From Amphirosellinia nigrospora (Eukaryota; Ascomycota; Sordariomycetes; Xylariales; Xylariaceae), in assembly GCA_004123355.1 (NCBI GenBank), contig SCHM01000002.1:3755569-3819568 (forward strand): a DNA stretch of 64,000 nucleotides, written 5' to 3'. The translations under genes were made by a program, and so were the position numbers. Every line of letters begins with the position of its first letter. Within the stretch, counting starts at the first letter, position 1. Positions 24,957-36,226 of this stretch are shown here, one piece after another. The notes below the pieces were generated by a model. That model did no database searches. It saw only the letters and a program-made list of their open reading frames with translations, and was not told where the DNA came from.

Positions 24957-26019
24957 TGTATAATTTGTGAGGTTGTTGCAGGAGTAGTAGGAGGATAGGT
25001 AGGATTATTCTCGACAGACTTTCAGCTCAGAATGCCAAGTAAAGCAGATGGTATCCGGCCCTTTGTATGGAGATGGGGGTATAAATGCATTAAGATGAAG
25101 TGTTTGCTGTCTTTAAAGAAGGTGCTGTATGACGACATAATAACATATGAGATCATTCAGGTTCTAGACCATCAAATCGATTTGCTGCTGCATCGCACGT
25201 TGTCAACCCCCACCTACCAAGAAAAACAAGCTTTTTAGGCGGGGCTCAGCCCGTTGAGGCCCCTGTAGATCTAGACCTAGATCACTGTACTGGACAGAAA
25301 CACCATACCAGAGCACTGGGTATTTATCTTTTCTGCAAGGGACTTGAACTCAACCACTTCTTCTCCCTTTCTGAGAAACACAGGAAGCAAAAACTATCTA
25401 CTATGCAGGTAAGCTTCAGATAATAATTCGCGAAATGAGTGCGTCATGAGTTGACCGGGCAGCGGGGTTATGTAAAATACTTAGACTATTACGCATCTAT
25501 TCATTCTCTTTGGCACCTACTAAGCACCATGCCCCTCCCCCCACTATATCCGTCGCACACGCCCGGATTACGTATTGACTTGTAGACTGGGTAGCAGCAT
25601 ACGCGTTGTTTTACTTGCACGCGGAAGGAATTCAAGTCCGGCTAAGAATTATCGCTTAGTGAGCGCCAGCGGCTTAGAATGCACCAGCAATGCCTGGAGT
25701 GGTCCTAAGCCATTACACTTGCCTCGTGATAGGCTACTCCCATCTTAAACCTTGCTTAGGAAATTATGAATCGTTGAAGAGTTGTTCTGATGAGCTAAGG
25801 ACCAGCTCCTAGACGCTCGACCTAGGGATTGAGGGGATTGAGACTGTCCATCCAATATGATACACGTTTCCGAACACACACCTGTCATCATATGAATGAA
25901 TGTCTTAGCGCAGCCATAAACTAACAAAATCAGGCATAGCCATCCTGTATGATATATTCAGAAAGATTTCAAATGCTATGGCTAATGAACCAGATACAAC
26001 TTAACTTGCCGTCGCGACC
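24957..26019. other. Intergenic, no gene seen
   Basis: Between gad1 and the pectinesterase-like gene. No conserved protein in any frame. The part next to 24957 should be the gad1 promoter. Confidence 0.5.
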
Positions 26020-27467
26020 TCAACCCTCAAGTACAACTGGATGCCATCCTCCTAGGATATTCACGGGATTCTCATATTCGGCGAGAATGTCCTTATCTCT
26101 TGGGAGCGTCAGTTGTCTAGAGACGTTCAGTCTCTGAGACATATCGACCGGCCGACCTTGTAAATCTGTGGTGTTGTACTCCCAAAACCTCACCTGACTG
26201 CTATCGAACGGGGGTCCTTGCACAGGGCCCCAACCTTCTGGCGCGATTCCGTCGGTCTTCGTGTTGATGAGCACCATCTCGGCGTACGGCCAGTTATCCA
26301 TCACGCCGCCCGAGTTATCGGCAGACGTGCCAGCGTCGAGTCACCTTGTAAGCCGACAATCGTGCTGTCGACAAAGATATTGCCATGGATTCCTTGAACC
26401 GTTCGTGTCCATGTCACGGCTCCGATTGATTCGATTCTGCTACGCAGCCAATACACGCTTCCGTATCCTAGAACGGTATCTCCCGTGCCCGTTAGCTTAC
26501 TCTCTACGACGTAAACTGTGCCGTAGGTAGTCAAAGCATCGCCAGCGCCGTTGAGCGCCATGTCGTCGAGCACTATCCGCACGTCATCAGCGAGCAGGGC
26601 CTCGGCCTGGCCAGGATAGTAATTGTTGATAGTGAAGCTACTGAGTTGCAGGTCCGCCACCTTACGAAAAGAGAACGCCGGGCGACGTGAGGGGCCTTGT
26701 CGGTTCGGAGGATTGAAGGCGCTATTGTTGGGATACCCGACGATTGTCTTCTCCCGGCTCTGGCCGCGGATAGTCAGGTTCGACTTATACTGCCAGAATA
26801 CCAGTTCTTCGTAGTTGCCGTTATTGATATAGATCGTCGTGCGCTTGGTAGGGTTGGCGGGCGCCCAATCGATGGCTCCTTGGACCGTGTTGAAGTCGCC
26901 AGACCCGTCCGCTGCTACCACGACCCTTGCCGCCCCAGCTCTTGGACCGTGGGTTTTCGTTGAGAACCTCCATGGTTGGTCTAGGGTAAACCCACTGAAT
27001 GAACCTTTCGCGAGCTCCAATACACTAGGCTCGATCTCGACGAGATACGTGCGATTGTAGGCGAGCTTGTTGTTGTGTAGATATATGGTAGCAGTGTTGT
27101 TCCTGGCGATAATGGGATAGAAATAGAAGTCTAGGCCGCCGATGATGTTGGTTTGATACTTAGTCGTGTCGGTATAGTTGGCCTTGGTGGATCCATTGCC
27201 ATAGGGGCTCGGAGAGAACGGGATTGACAAGTCCAAGGTGTCGATTAGCCTTTTATCTTCCGAATCGTACACATTGATTTTCCCCGACGAGCCTATTGTT
27301 GGCGGAGATGGGAACGTGAGTTTTAACTGCGCATCCGGATTCACGTTATGTTGGCCATTTGTAGGATATAGTTGTATGTCACTTCCAACGGTATTCCTCT
27401 CCAATGCAGCTCCCCTCACACATGTTAAGACGGCTGTTAGAATTAGACAAGCTTTCATTTTTTGCAT
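26020..27467 (-). CDS. Secreted pectinesterase-like protein with N-terminal Ig-like domain
   Basis: About 480 residues. The N-terminus, MKACLILTAVLTCVRG after a short lead, is a signal peptide. Next comes a beta domain (LYPTNGQHNVNPDAQLKLTF ... KINVYDSEDKRLIDTLDL) resembling the bacterial Big_5/SbsA Ig-like fold. The C-terminal right-handed beta helix has pectin methylesterase features: VVVAADGSGDFNTVQGAIDW, IYINNGNYEELVFW, AGDALTTYGTVYVVESK, GDTVLGYGSVYW, and WGPVQGPPFDSSQVRFWEYN. The two Asp-containing blocks replace the usual QDTL and DFIFG motifs, as in a divergent, bacterial-type CE8 group, so activity on pectin is likely but not certain. One frame change near 26310 is mended by a single base. 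N-glycosylation sequons are frequent. Confidence 0.8.
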
Positions 27468-28109
27468 TACTCGGCCTCGTGCACTCTTGACTCGCAGATG
27501 AGATAGTCATGGACTATCCGCGTATGATGTATTATATTTACTCGGGATATTCATTTTGCAAAATTGAGGGTTCACGGGGTAAAGAAGACCGAATTGGAGA
27601 CACATTGATTCCTATTGACTTTTCCGGAATTATTATATCGGCTTCTTCGACTGTTCTCACGTTTTGACCCTCGCTTTTGGGGAATTGAAACTGCGGGGGA
27701 GAAGCGCTGCTGATCCTCTACCCCATGAATGTTACGTCATCGGCACTACGTGCAGATTCTGAGGTTTTATCTCAGAGCAACTGTCGTGCGATTTCAAAAC
27801 ATGTGCTAAAATTGCAGTCGATCTTTGACAATCAGCCTCAGGTGGATAGTAAACCGGCCATGATGCAGCCTATACTCCTCATACAGCCGGTAGATCCGAT
27901 GCCAACAATTACTGTCAATTCAGAAAGCTCTCACTCGGAGCCTCCGGGTGGGAGAAGGTGGGGAGGCTTACGGACCTCAGACCCAAAGCCAGTCATTAGC
28001 TACCTACCTAGGTAGATATACATACATAAAGCTTATACTGTGGTATGCCAACGGCTCTACTCAATGAGAATGCTAATATCTCTAAATATTAGACCCAGTT
28101 GTGTTAGGA
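27468..28109. promoter_or_regulatory. Divergent promoter region, pectinesterase / alpha-beta hydrolase
   Basis: About 640 bases between divergent starts. Contains a CTACCTACCTAGGTAG palindrome at 28000-28015. An open frame at 27725-28015 lacks any recognised feature and is rejected. Confidence 0.45.
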
Positions 28110-29229
28110 ATGGCTCTGATGAATAGAATCCAATCACCTCAAGCGACACTGATACCCTTTATCTCGACCGAGGAGACCGCTACCTTGGCGTATCCGCCCA
28201 ATGCTCTTCCAGGCGCTCGCGATGTAGATACCTTTTACGGTACTATGCGAGTCTACGAATGGGGACCGGCGAATGGGGATAAAGTCTTGTTTGTCCACGG
28301 AGATGCTACGCCTTGTTTGGTCTTCTCCAGGGTTGCCCAAGGGCTCGTGGATTCCGGGTACCGGGTGATGCTTTTTGGTAACGATCCCGTTCAACCCCGT
28401 TAACGATGGCGAGGTGAAATTAACCAATTGACTCACCTGCGAACAGATCTATGGGGCCGGGGATATAGCGATACGCTGCTTGACTGTAGGCATGACGTTC
28501 GCTTATTCGCATCCCAGATGCTTTTGGCGCTCACATCATCACCGCTCTCCTGGATGGGAAACGGCACTAGCTTCTCCATCGTCGCGTTCTCCCTAGGTGG
28601 CCCCATCTCTCTAGCATTTGCCGGCGCGTTCCCCGAGGCTATTCGGTCACTGGTGCTCCTCGGTCCAGCTGGTCTTCTCCGCAAGCTACCAGAAGGTTAC
28701 GAGGACCACCTCATGCATCATCCCGAACTCGCCCCGTCACAGGAATCCATCCGCGAAAAAGTCCGACAGATCCTGGGCGTGGCGCCCCGGCCCGGCTCTG
28801 GACATTCAACTAAACAAGATAGGGATTCCATTAGAAATAGGCCCTTCTCGTGTAGAAAAGAGCTTTGACATGGAAGCAATCCTCCAGTGGCAGTTCGATC
28901 ATCATCAAGGCTATGTCCACTCGTTCCAGGATACCGTCCGGTACGGCCCGCTGCGAGGGATGGAGGACTTGTGGGGGAAGGTTTGCGACATTATTGCCGG
29001 TCGGACAAGGTCCGATTCTCCCCTGCATAAATCCAAGCTACTCGTCTTCTTTGGCCACGACGACGGTGTTGTTGGTGGCGAGGAGACGACTGAGGATATT
29101 CTGAAGTTACTGCCACCCAATCATTTGCAGGTGGAATACCTCCCAGGAGGCCATGGGTTCCCGTATCCAAACAGTGAAAAGATCACTCAAACGATTCTTA
29201 CATTTTGGGGGTCCAAGCTCTCGCTATGA
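28110..29229 (+). CDS. Alpha/beta hydrolase
   Basis: About 340 residues, starting MALMNRIQSPQATLIPFIST at 28110. A cap-less alpha/beta hydrolase core is visible: GDKVLFVHGDATPCLVFSRV holds the oxyanion-hole HG, DLWGRGYSD follows a clear intron at 28378-28446, and the nucleophile elbow is VAFSLGGPIS (Ser in GxSxG-like context FSLGG). The acid Asp is likely in FFGHDDGVVGG and the base His in LPGGHGFPYPNSEK near the C-terminus. One frame change near 28795 sits in a run of C and G and is mended by one base. No signal peptide, so cytosolic. The substrate cannot be told; esterase/lipase-like or epoxide-hydrolase-like fungal families share this pattern. Confidence 0.8.
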
Positions 29230-31043
29230 TCTAGAGGAACATTTCATATTTACACTTATATGTGGTTCCGTCGAGAAAGCTGACAAGATAGACGCGCTTC
29301 TACCCCGTGAACCGTACGTTGGCAAATACTTAGAATAGGTATGATGAGCAGAATCAGGGTCGTATTCGTGATAGAAAGATCCCTGGAGGAACCCTACCTG
29401 TGATTTTTTGGGTGTGACTACTTGAATGACATTTGGCGGCACTCCCCGATTGTAGGCGGCTACGGCCTACGATGTATTGTATATTTACCTCAGAGTAGTT
29501 ACAGTGGTGGGACACTGGGTCCCTCCATCACCTCTACAACAACAATATAACCACACAATGACATTACCTGACACCAATACTATCGCATGGGCGCAGTTGC
29601 AAATGGCTCACCCATATCGAAGACTTGGGTACCATTTGGGCTGAGAAGCCATGTAATCGCACGCATGGCAAAAAGCAGATCGACTGAGGGAAAATCGAAT
29701 GCCAAAAGTCCAAACTGCCATCAGAAGCATACATCCGGGGCTCCAAAAGTTGTCGCCAGTATCAAGCCAGCTACCTCGGCCTCAATCGACCACGACAAGC
29801 TTAATGAAGACGCCAAACAACTTGATGACTACTTCATAGCTCAACGAAAAGAAGCACGCGAAGTTGAACAGTAAGGCAAGCGCGAAGGCACTGAGTACGA
29901 ACCCGCCCCGAAGCTACCTCCGCCAGGCACCAGATATCCTAGACTCTCCATTCTCCTTTCTGGTCTTCTCGAGCCAAGAAAACACACACTACAACACACT
30001 AGGTGCCTATAACCTGGAAATACCTACCCTCCGGCCAAATTGGTTCGGGATAGACTATCTTTATAAGAGCCTATTTGGCATATGTAACGACTTATCAATG
30101 GGATAGCGCTGGACCCCGCCATAAATAGACTAAATTAGGCTGGTCCCGGACCAGAGATACTTAGCTCAATCAATGCAGGTCTAATTTACGCAGCTGAATT
30201 TCTACTATCCAGCTCTGAAACTAGCCCTATCTAGTAATCTGCTCCACTATATCTATTGATTACGGGAAATAATTGGCTATTGGCTAATCGCAGAGGCCAA
30301 GGGTTACATCTAATATAGACGGTCGGGGTCGGTCGCTTCGATGTAAATATTAACACACGATTATATGTTCTATTATTGTAATCACCTAATATATCAATCT
30401 TGTTAATTTTAAAATAATTTAAAAGAGTTTAAAAAATAATAAAATATTTATCCTTTGGATTTATTTTTTAGATTTTTATTTTGTTTAATTATGTTATTGA
30501 TCTGTTCGATGTAACAGCGCGGGTAAGGTAGACTGTGTTTCTCAATTTATAGCCAGGTTGGCTGCTGAATACGGCTAGTTTCAGAGTTAGATAGTAAAAC
30601 TTCAGCTGCGTAAATCAGACCTGCAATCAACGATATTCTGCCTTTCACATTTTGAATTGATCAGAGCCGCATAAATAAGCTAATATATCCAACCAAACAA
30701 TATATAATGGCCGAATAACTGTATTATTAGATATATCTGTTTCCACTTATCAAGTCATTATGCCAAATAGACCCTCCCTTATAGGGATAGGTATACTGTT
30801 CATGCTACCTACCTTAGGCTGTCACTAGCAGAAGGCCGGCGCTTAGGCCTGAGCTGCATTACTAACTCCGGTAGGAATAGTGAAATTTCCGGAAGTACCG
30901 TAAATTTCTACTTACTGCCTTCATTATATGATATCTCTTTCTCTCACGCTGTGATAATTATTCTGTGTTCTTTCTGTCGTTTTGAACTACTCGATATTCG
31001 GTTGCTCTAATCTTCCATTGTCACCGTCATCGTCATCGCCACC
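29230..31043. other. Intergenic, AT-rich, holding a MITE-like element
   Basis: A short hydrophilic open frame at 29587-29874 (95 codons, no known domain) could be a gene fragment but is weak. 30174-30625 is the inverted-repeat element listed separately. The final 150 bases are the likely promoter of the Erg28-like gene. Confidence 0.5.
30174..30625. mobile_element. MITE-like element, 452 bp, with about 52-bp inverted ends and a 5-bp TSD
   Basis: The left end TGCAGGTCTAATTTACGCAG and the reverse complement of the right end TGCAGGTCTGATTTACGCAG keep matching for about 55 bases, with some six mismatches, mostly transitions. The element is flanked on both sides by ATCAA (30169-30173 and 30626-30630), a perfect 5-bp target-site duplication. 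The interior is very AT-rich (30350-30490) with no open frame, so it is a non-autonomous DNA element. I cannot assign the superfamily; a 5-bp duplication is unusual for Tc1/mariner (TA) or hAT (8 bp). Confidence 0.8.
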
Positions 31044-31521
31044 ATGGCCTTTCTACCTCAGCACGAGGGCTACCTACCCTACTTCCTCCTCTTGGTGAGC
31101 AACTCCCTTGTAATGATATATTTGAGCTACGTAGACATTCGAGGAGTTGGGAACGCTAATGATTAAATAGCCAGCATTGATGGCAGCGCTCCACACCGTG
31201 GTATGCTACGTCAACAGCCCCGTGGTGGCTCTCAAGCAATTTAGCGGCCCGGCGGCACCGCCGCCTCATGGTCTACTGGCACGCGTATACGGTGTCAAGA
31301 ACATCTACACCAGTCTCATCCGTTTTTACGCTGCCTATCACATCTCGAATCCTCAGCTCTACGACTTGGCTACCTTGACTTTTGCCGGTGTCCTGTTCTT
31401 ATATACTGCGGAAGTCTTCGTCTTCAAGACCTCTCGTGTACGAGAGACCGCCTCTTCATTCGTTATGAGTGGCTCGGCTCTTGTGTGGATGATTTCCCAG
31501 CGCGAGTGGTACCTTTCCTAG
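31044..31521 (+). CDS. erg28: Erg28-like ER membrane protein
   Basis: Erg28 tethers sterol C-4 demethylation enzymes (Erg25, Erg26, Erg27) to the ER membrane. This gene has one clean intron (31095-31170, GTGAGC..AATAG) and an intact frame of about 133 residues. Exon 1 gives MAFLPQHEGYLPYFLLL, the usual start of fungal Erg28. Exon 2 continues PALMAALHTVVCYVNSP, IRFYAAYHISNPQLYDLATL and a C-terminus SALVWMISQREWYLS. About four hydrophobic segments fit the four-helix Erg28 topology. The middle (VALKQFSGPAAPPPHGLLAR) diverges from what I remember of the family, so it may be a paralogue rather than the main copy. Confidence 0.8.
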
Positions 31522-31720
31522 GGTTGCTGTCGGTTTTAGGATTTGTCTGTATAATATCTGTATGCTTGCGACAACATTGTCGTGGCGGTATATGAACCGT
31601 GTTGCCCTTTTTCATGTCAACAGAGACACACCTATAGATCAATTCAGTCACTCCAATAATCAAAGCAATATGTCGTGCCCTCCTACATGTTTACTTGCTT
31701 CTTCTGACGATGGGAAAGCC

Positions 31721-33410
31721 TCAGAGTGCAGAGTCCTCGGCGACTCCAGGCAACTTTGCTCCCCTCGCCATTCCCACCCTCTTACTCGCTACCCATTCCC
31801 TTGGTAGCTCAACGCTGCTCTTTTCCCCTAATATCATGTGTGCGACAGCGACAGCGCACCCAGGTGCCACCGGCATCCCATGCCCCGTGTATCCCGCGCT
31901 CATCCATAACCCATCCACATCACTCTCAGGACCAACTTCATCTAATAAAATGCTAGGCACTAAGATGATCCAAGTTACTTATTGCTCGGAGTAGGCTATC
32001 GGGGTTTTGAGCGGGATTGGTGATGGCATCGGATCGCCCTGGACACCACCTTGGCGCAGGGGAAACATTTTATAGATGGTAGCCATGACGATGTGAAAAG
32101 ATGTGACTAAGAATGACTTACCACGCCCAACCCAAGGGTTACTGTCGCGTGAGTATCCCATGATTCCCGTCCACTCGTATGCCGCATTCAGGACCTCTAC
32201 ATCAGGTGTGTCCCCAGGAACGAATTTAAGGGCGTGACTCAGAGCTTTGCGCAGCGCCTGGCCAATGATAGGGTTCACGACATCGTCTCGCGAAATTCCT
32301 TGCTCGCCGCCCGGCACCACGTTCTTCTGGCCTCCAAAGATGAGAAGCCTGTCTATAGAAGGAGATATCTGACCATTCTTTGTTGGAGAGTCTTCGTCTC
32401 CACGCTGAATAACGTATTGATAGTCACCGCCCTCGACCCAGACATAACTGTGTGGAAGCGGTGCGGCCCCTCGGGGAGGCTCTAGCGCACACACCTGCGC
32501 TCTCACAGGGACAATGAGTCCGGCCAATTTTGGTAGTAGATAGGATGTATATGCATTACTCGCAAGAAGCACGTCCCGAGCGATGATATCCCCCCTCTTC
32601 GTATGAACAATCCACGAAGATCCATGTCGCTGGAGCCGCTCCACTGGCGTATTTGTTTGAAGATTGAAGACAGTGGCGTCGTAATCCGCAAGGAGATGCT
32701 CCAGTAGACATGTGACAAGTTTGTAAGGCCAAAGCTTGGCTGCGTTAGGCTGATACACAGCGCCGATGGCCTCGGGAACATTTCGGGCTGCAAGTTCACC
32801 CTTATCTAGTATCAATATGGCCTTGTCTTTGAGGTCCGAGTACTGCTGCAGGCGCTCGATTTGCCTTTGCGCTCTGTCGAGGATCTCGTTTGAGTAAATG
32901 CTGTGTATACCACCAATTACCTGCCAATCGCAGGGAATATCGTACTTCGCCACAAGCTCTGCGATAGTTTTGAACGTAGCGAGCTCGAACCGGGCAGCGT
33001 CGGTGGGAGTATCCCAGACGCCCGGCTGACAATGACCTCCGTTCTACGTTCATCAGTGAGCTATTGCTTTAGCGATATACTGTGGCTCATAAGGTGCTAG
33101 ATGGAGCTAATAGGGGACGGAAACGAAATGAGACAAGGTATTAGTCTATTAAGCTTACACGTCCCGTGGCACCCCAGCACGCTTCCCGCGCTTCAACCAT
33201 GACCACACTCTTCCCGCCCTCAACCAGCTCCCTGGTAGCGAACGTGCCGGTGATACCGCTACCGATGACGATGATGTCAGTTGTAGATGGAAGATCCTCG
33301 GTCGTACGATGGCCAAGCAACTTCGTGGAAGGCTCGGTGTGCCAATAGGATGAAGTGCTATTGGGGCACGGTAGCTCCGACCGGGCATTTTGATTCGAAA
33401 TGCCGGCCAT
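31721..33410 (-). CDS. FAD-dependent oxidoreductase, D-amino-acid-oxidase (DAO) fold
   Basis: About 480 residues, intact across three exons. Exon 1 (33410-33159) carries DIIVIGSGITGTFATRELVE, the GxGxxG dinucleotide-binding motif, and EAREACWGATGR. Intron 1 (33158-33044) is GTAAGC..CGTAG, after which NGGHCQPGVWDTPTDAARFE continues the DAO signature. Exon 2 includes LLASNAYTSYLLPKLAGLIV and EWTGIMGYSRDSNPWVGR. Intron 2 (32121-31960, GTAAGT..CTTAG) leads to exon 3 with VDGLWMSAGYTGHGMPVAPG, the C-terminal FAD contact. The family oxidises amines or amino acids (gamma-glutamylputrescine oxidase and sarcosine oxidase relatives); the substrate is unknown. Intron 2 is partly open, so unspliced transcripts would add about 47 residues and stop at 31979. 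No signal peptide; a peroxisomal SKL-type end is not seen (it ends EDSAL). Confidence 0.88.
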
Positions 33411-33736
33411 TTTGAGGTCTCGGTGCGCAGTATATCAAGATGTAATCAAAATAGGGTTGCAAAAGATGAATAAATTGAAAATCGTCGCTGTCTCATACAT
33501 TAAGCATTGATTCCCCGCACCCCAGTCAAGAAGCTATTGGTCTGGGACACAACAGCCCGCATACTGGGTATAAGTCTGTGTAGGCCGGGGTTCTTCTTTC
33601 TAAGAACTAACTTCACAGCAAGAACTTGAGGCAAATGCACACGCTCATTGGGAACCTCTGGACGAGAACATCTTCTTTTTCGTGATAGTGATGATTATGA
33701 GTTTGGATCTGGGCTCTCTCTACACAAATTTATTCC
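33411..33736. promoter_or_regulatory. Divergent intergenic region
   Basis: Between the DAO gene start and the hypothetical gene at 33737. Mixed composition, nothing specific recognised. Confidence 0.4.
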
Positions 33737-34591
33737 TTGCCATCTCTTAGTCAATGGTCACCTTATCCTCAGGACCCGATTTATAGACTGTCATGTGATA
33801 CTATGTGCTATAACCCCGATCCGTTTAACTCTACACTCATTTTGATGAAGCCTCATAAGTTCGAGGGTTCACTGCGCGTCTTAATGCCGAAATCGCTCGG
33901 CGGCACCGCGCAGCTTCGCGCGAGCGATACTTCCTCGCTCGTCGATATCACACGCAGCACCTCCCATAGCGACCCTTCAATATCTCTTGTCAGCGTCTTT
34001 TCACTGGCTACATGGCATCTCAAGGACTCGTTCCTCTACCAAGATCAATCTCAGCAGCAGCAGCAACAACAGCGACAGGACCGCACGCCACGGCCCCGTC
34101 CCTCGCTGCAAGTATATTACACCGCACCCGACGCGGGCGACCCCGGATCCTTGCAATCAGCGGCCCGCACCCTTGAGACAAGCGTTCTTTCAGAACGCCA
34201 CCAGGGCCGAGATCCCGCCGAATGTGATCGGCTGGACGTATATGGGTTTCCATTCTCGGGACCAGAGCGAGACATGGTGGCTGCTTGCATAGAACACCAG
34301 AGGAGAGAAATTGCTTCCCGCCTCGGGGACAAGGACTGGTATATTCAGCAGTATGACGTCAGCGGCGCTCATTGGCAGAGGGCGTTGGTGGTTGTGAGAG
34401 AGGGGCAGGAGGCGTGGACAGGAGAAGATGGCTCGACACGACCGATTGGTCTGAGTGTGGTGTTTTTCGATCCAGTTAACCAGGAGAAAAGCGGTGCCGC
34501 CGAAGCAAACTTTTGGGAGCGAAAGGCATACAGCGTGGAGGGAGGAAGTCTTAATCAGGGAACTCAAAGCCGAGCTGAACTGGCAGCATAG
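33737..34591 (+). CDS. Hypothetical protein with a short polyglutamine run
   Basis: One long frame starts at 33737; a better start may be the later Met in MKPHKFEGSLRVLMPKSLGG. A CAG-type run codes seven to eight Gln near 34055. Between about 34170 and 34280 the GC-rich third positions move to the neighbouring frame, which reads AEIPPNVIGWTYMGFHSRDQ, and then return to the first frame (DKDWYIQQYDVSGAHWQRAL). So the drawn frame is probably wrong in the middle, because of two indels or an unseen intron. No domain recognised, no signal peptide. The reading is supported only by codon bias and length. Confidence 0.45.
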   Translation: MPSLSQWSPYPQDPIYRLSCDTMCYNPDPFNSTLILMKPHKFEGSLRVLMPKSLGGTAQLRASDTSSLVDITRSTSHSDPSISLVSVFSLATWHLKDSFLYQDQSQQQQQQQRQDRTPRPRPSLQVYYTAPDAGDPGSLQSAARTLETSVLSERHQGRDPAECDRLDVYGFPFSGPERDMVAACIEHQRREIASRLGDKDWYIQQYDVSGAHWQRALVVVREGQEAWTGEDGSTRPIGLSVVFFDPVNQEKSGAAEANFWERKAYSVEGGSLNQGTQSRAELAA

Positions 34592-36226
34592 TGCGTGGCA
34601 GTTTGAGAATTGAGCAATCAGTTATGCCGTGCTCTCTATAGCCCTAGTAATTACCTATGCCCTCAGTCCAGTCGAGTCTTAGCCGTTCCGCCTGTTACAA
34701 TCCAGGCTCATTTGTGTTCTACAGATGAAGTGCCTGTGATTCTATGTAGAGAGGCACGGCATGGCTACATAGATGTTATTCATTTACGATGCTATCTCAC
34801 CCTTCAGGTTCAGTTTAGCGACAAAAAATTTCCCTATTAAATAGGTACTAAATTGGCCCAGGTTGCCTATGCTCCTGGGATTGGAGGCAATTTGGCAATT
34901 ACTCATCCACACCAGGTCTCAGTCAACGTAGATAATTGGGAAATACATTAATCCAATAGAACGCAGTATTTTGGTAAAGAAAAAAATTCGAAAAACTCTG
35001 GGGGTTTTCTTCTTTTAGCTAAGTGTACAAGCAAGATACAACAACGAAATTTGGTGTTTTGCATGACAATACCCCAGTCAATTACCCCTATTTGTCTTAG
35101 CCTAATTTGCCCCTTCCGCACAGCTGCACCACATCTTTTAGTCAATTAGTCATAGAGAACCTACTTCCCTAACCCCTTATTTTCAAACAAACTTCAATAT
35201 TGGATCCCAGAGCTTCTAGTCTTGGAGACTCCCATATCAACACTTCAATATTTTTATGTAAAATAAACTAAGGTAATGCAACCGCCGCCCAGGATGGCTG
35301 CCTACAATAATAAAGCCGGGAATGTGCCGATGGCTTTTGGTTGGCTATCTTGTATTTGAGTGCTATGAGCGACGCTCCAAGATAAAACTCCTCGTGCTTT
35401 TTATCGCGACGAGCAAACTCCAAATCGTAGCCCTTCGCAATGGTTTTTTTTTTTGAGCGGTCTATGGTCTGAGCGCTCCCTTGCTTCTCCAATACCAAAC
35501 AAGCTCATCTAAACACGGTATACCTAGTTTGATTATTCGAGATTCTGGTTATCTTTCCCCAAATAGATCGCTTGGCAAGTCACAGCTGAATCTCAAACCT
35601 TGGGTACACTTATGCGATTCACAATGCTTTTGGGTTATCCCTTTGATTCTTGTGTGGTTCCGGGTTTGCTGAATAGCGCACGAGTCTCGAACTTTCCTTC
35701 CGATCCTTTGTCTCTTTCTAGAATAGCACACCAGATATGAATACCCTTTCCTCCAATCTAGTTTAGGACCGAAATGTTTATTTTTCATCCCGTGTAGGTT
35801 TGTCTACACCGCGTTACATATTTTCCCTGCCACTTACAAATGATTGGATCCCGAGTTTGTTGGCACGACTTGTCCTCCCTGGCATGAACGTAGTACCAGG
35901 TAACATTACAACTCCCTTCTTGCTACTGTATAAACGCAATATTTAGTTACGCTCGATAAGTCGCTCAGATCAGATAGCATCTATATAAGGCAAGCTACGC
36001 GCCTGGGATTTCAAGTATCCAAACCAACTTCCAGTCGAAGAACAGCCTACGGAGATTGACCCTTTCGCGCAACAACGGTCGTATTTACCTACTCCTACAC
36101 GAGATTCTCGTACAATATCTTGCCAAGCCCTTTTGAATTGTGAAATTCAAGAGCTTATACGATATATACACAAAGCAACTTACTTCTATTCCCACGCTGC
36201 AACAACTGAATATAGATTAACTTACA
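34592..36226. other. AT-rich gap, no gene seen
   Basis: Start of the gene-poor stretch. A 76-codon minus frame at 35268-35498 has a basic, coding-like composition but no family I know; at its end lies a run of ten T (35450). The region at 36000-36226 is the likely promoter/5' UTR of the next gene. Confidence 0.45.

Noticed and set aside
27725-28015. 96-codon plus-strand frame
   Set aside because: No domain, ends inside a palindromic CCTAGG motif, and sits in a divergent promoter.
29587-29874. 95-codon hydrophilic frame
   Set aside because: Could be a gene fragment, but composition alone is not enough.
35268-35498. 76-codon basic minus-strand frame in AT-rich DNA
   Set aside because: Coding-like in tone but too short, and no family recognised.
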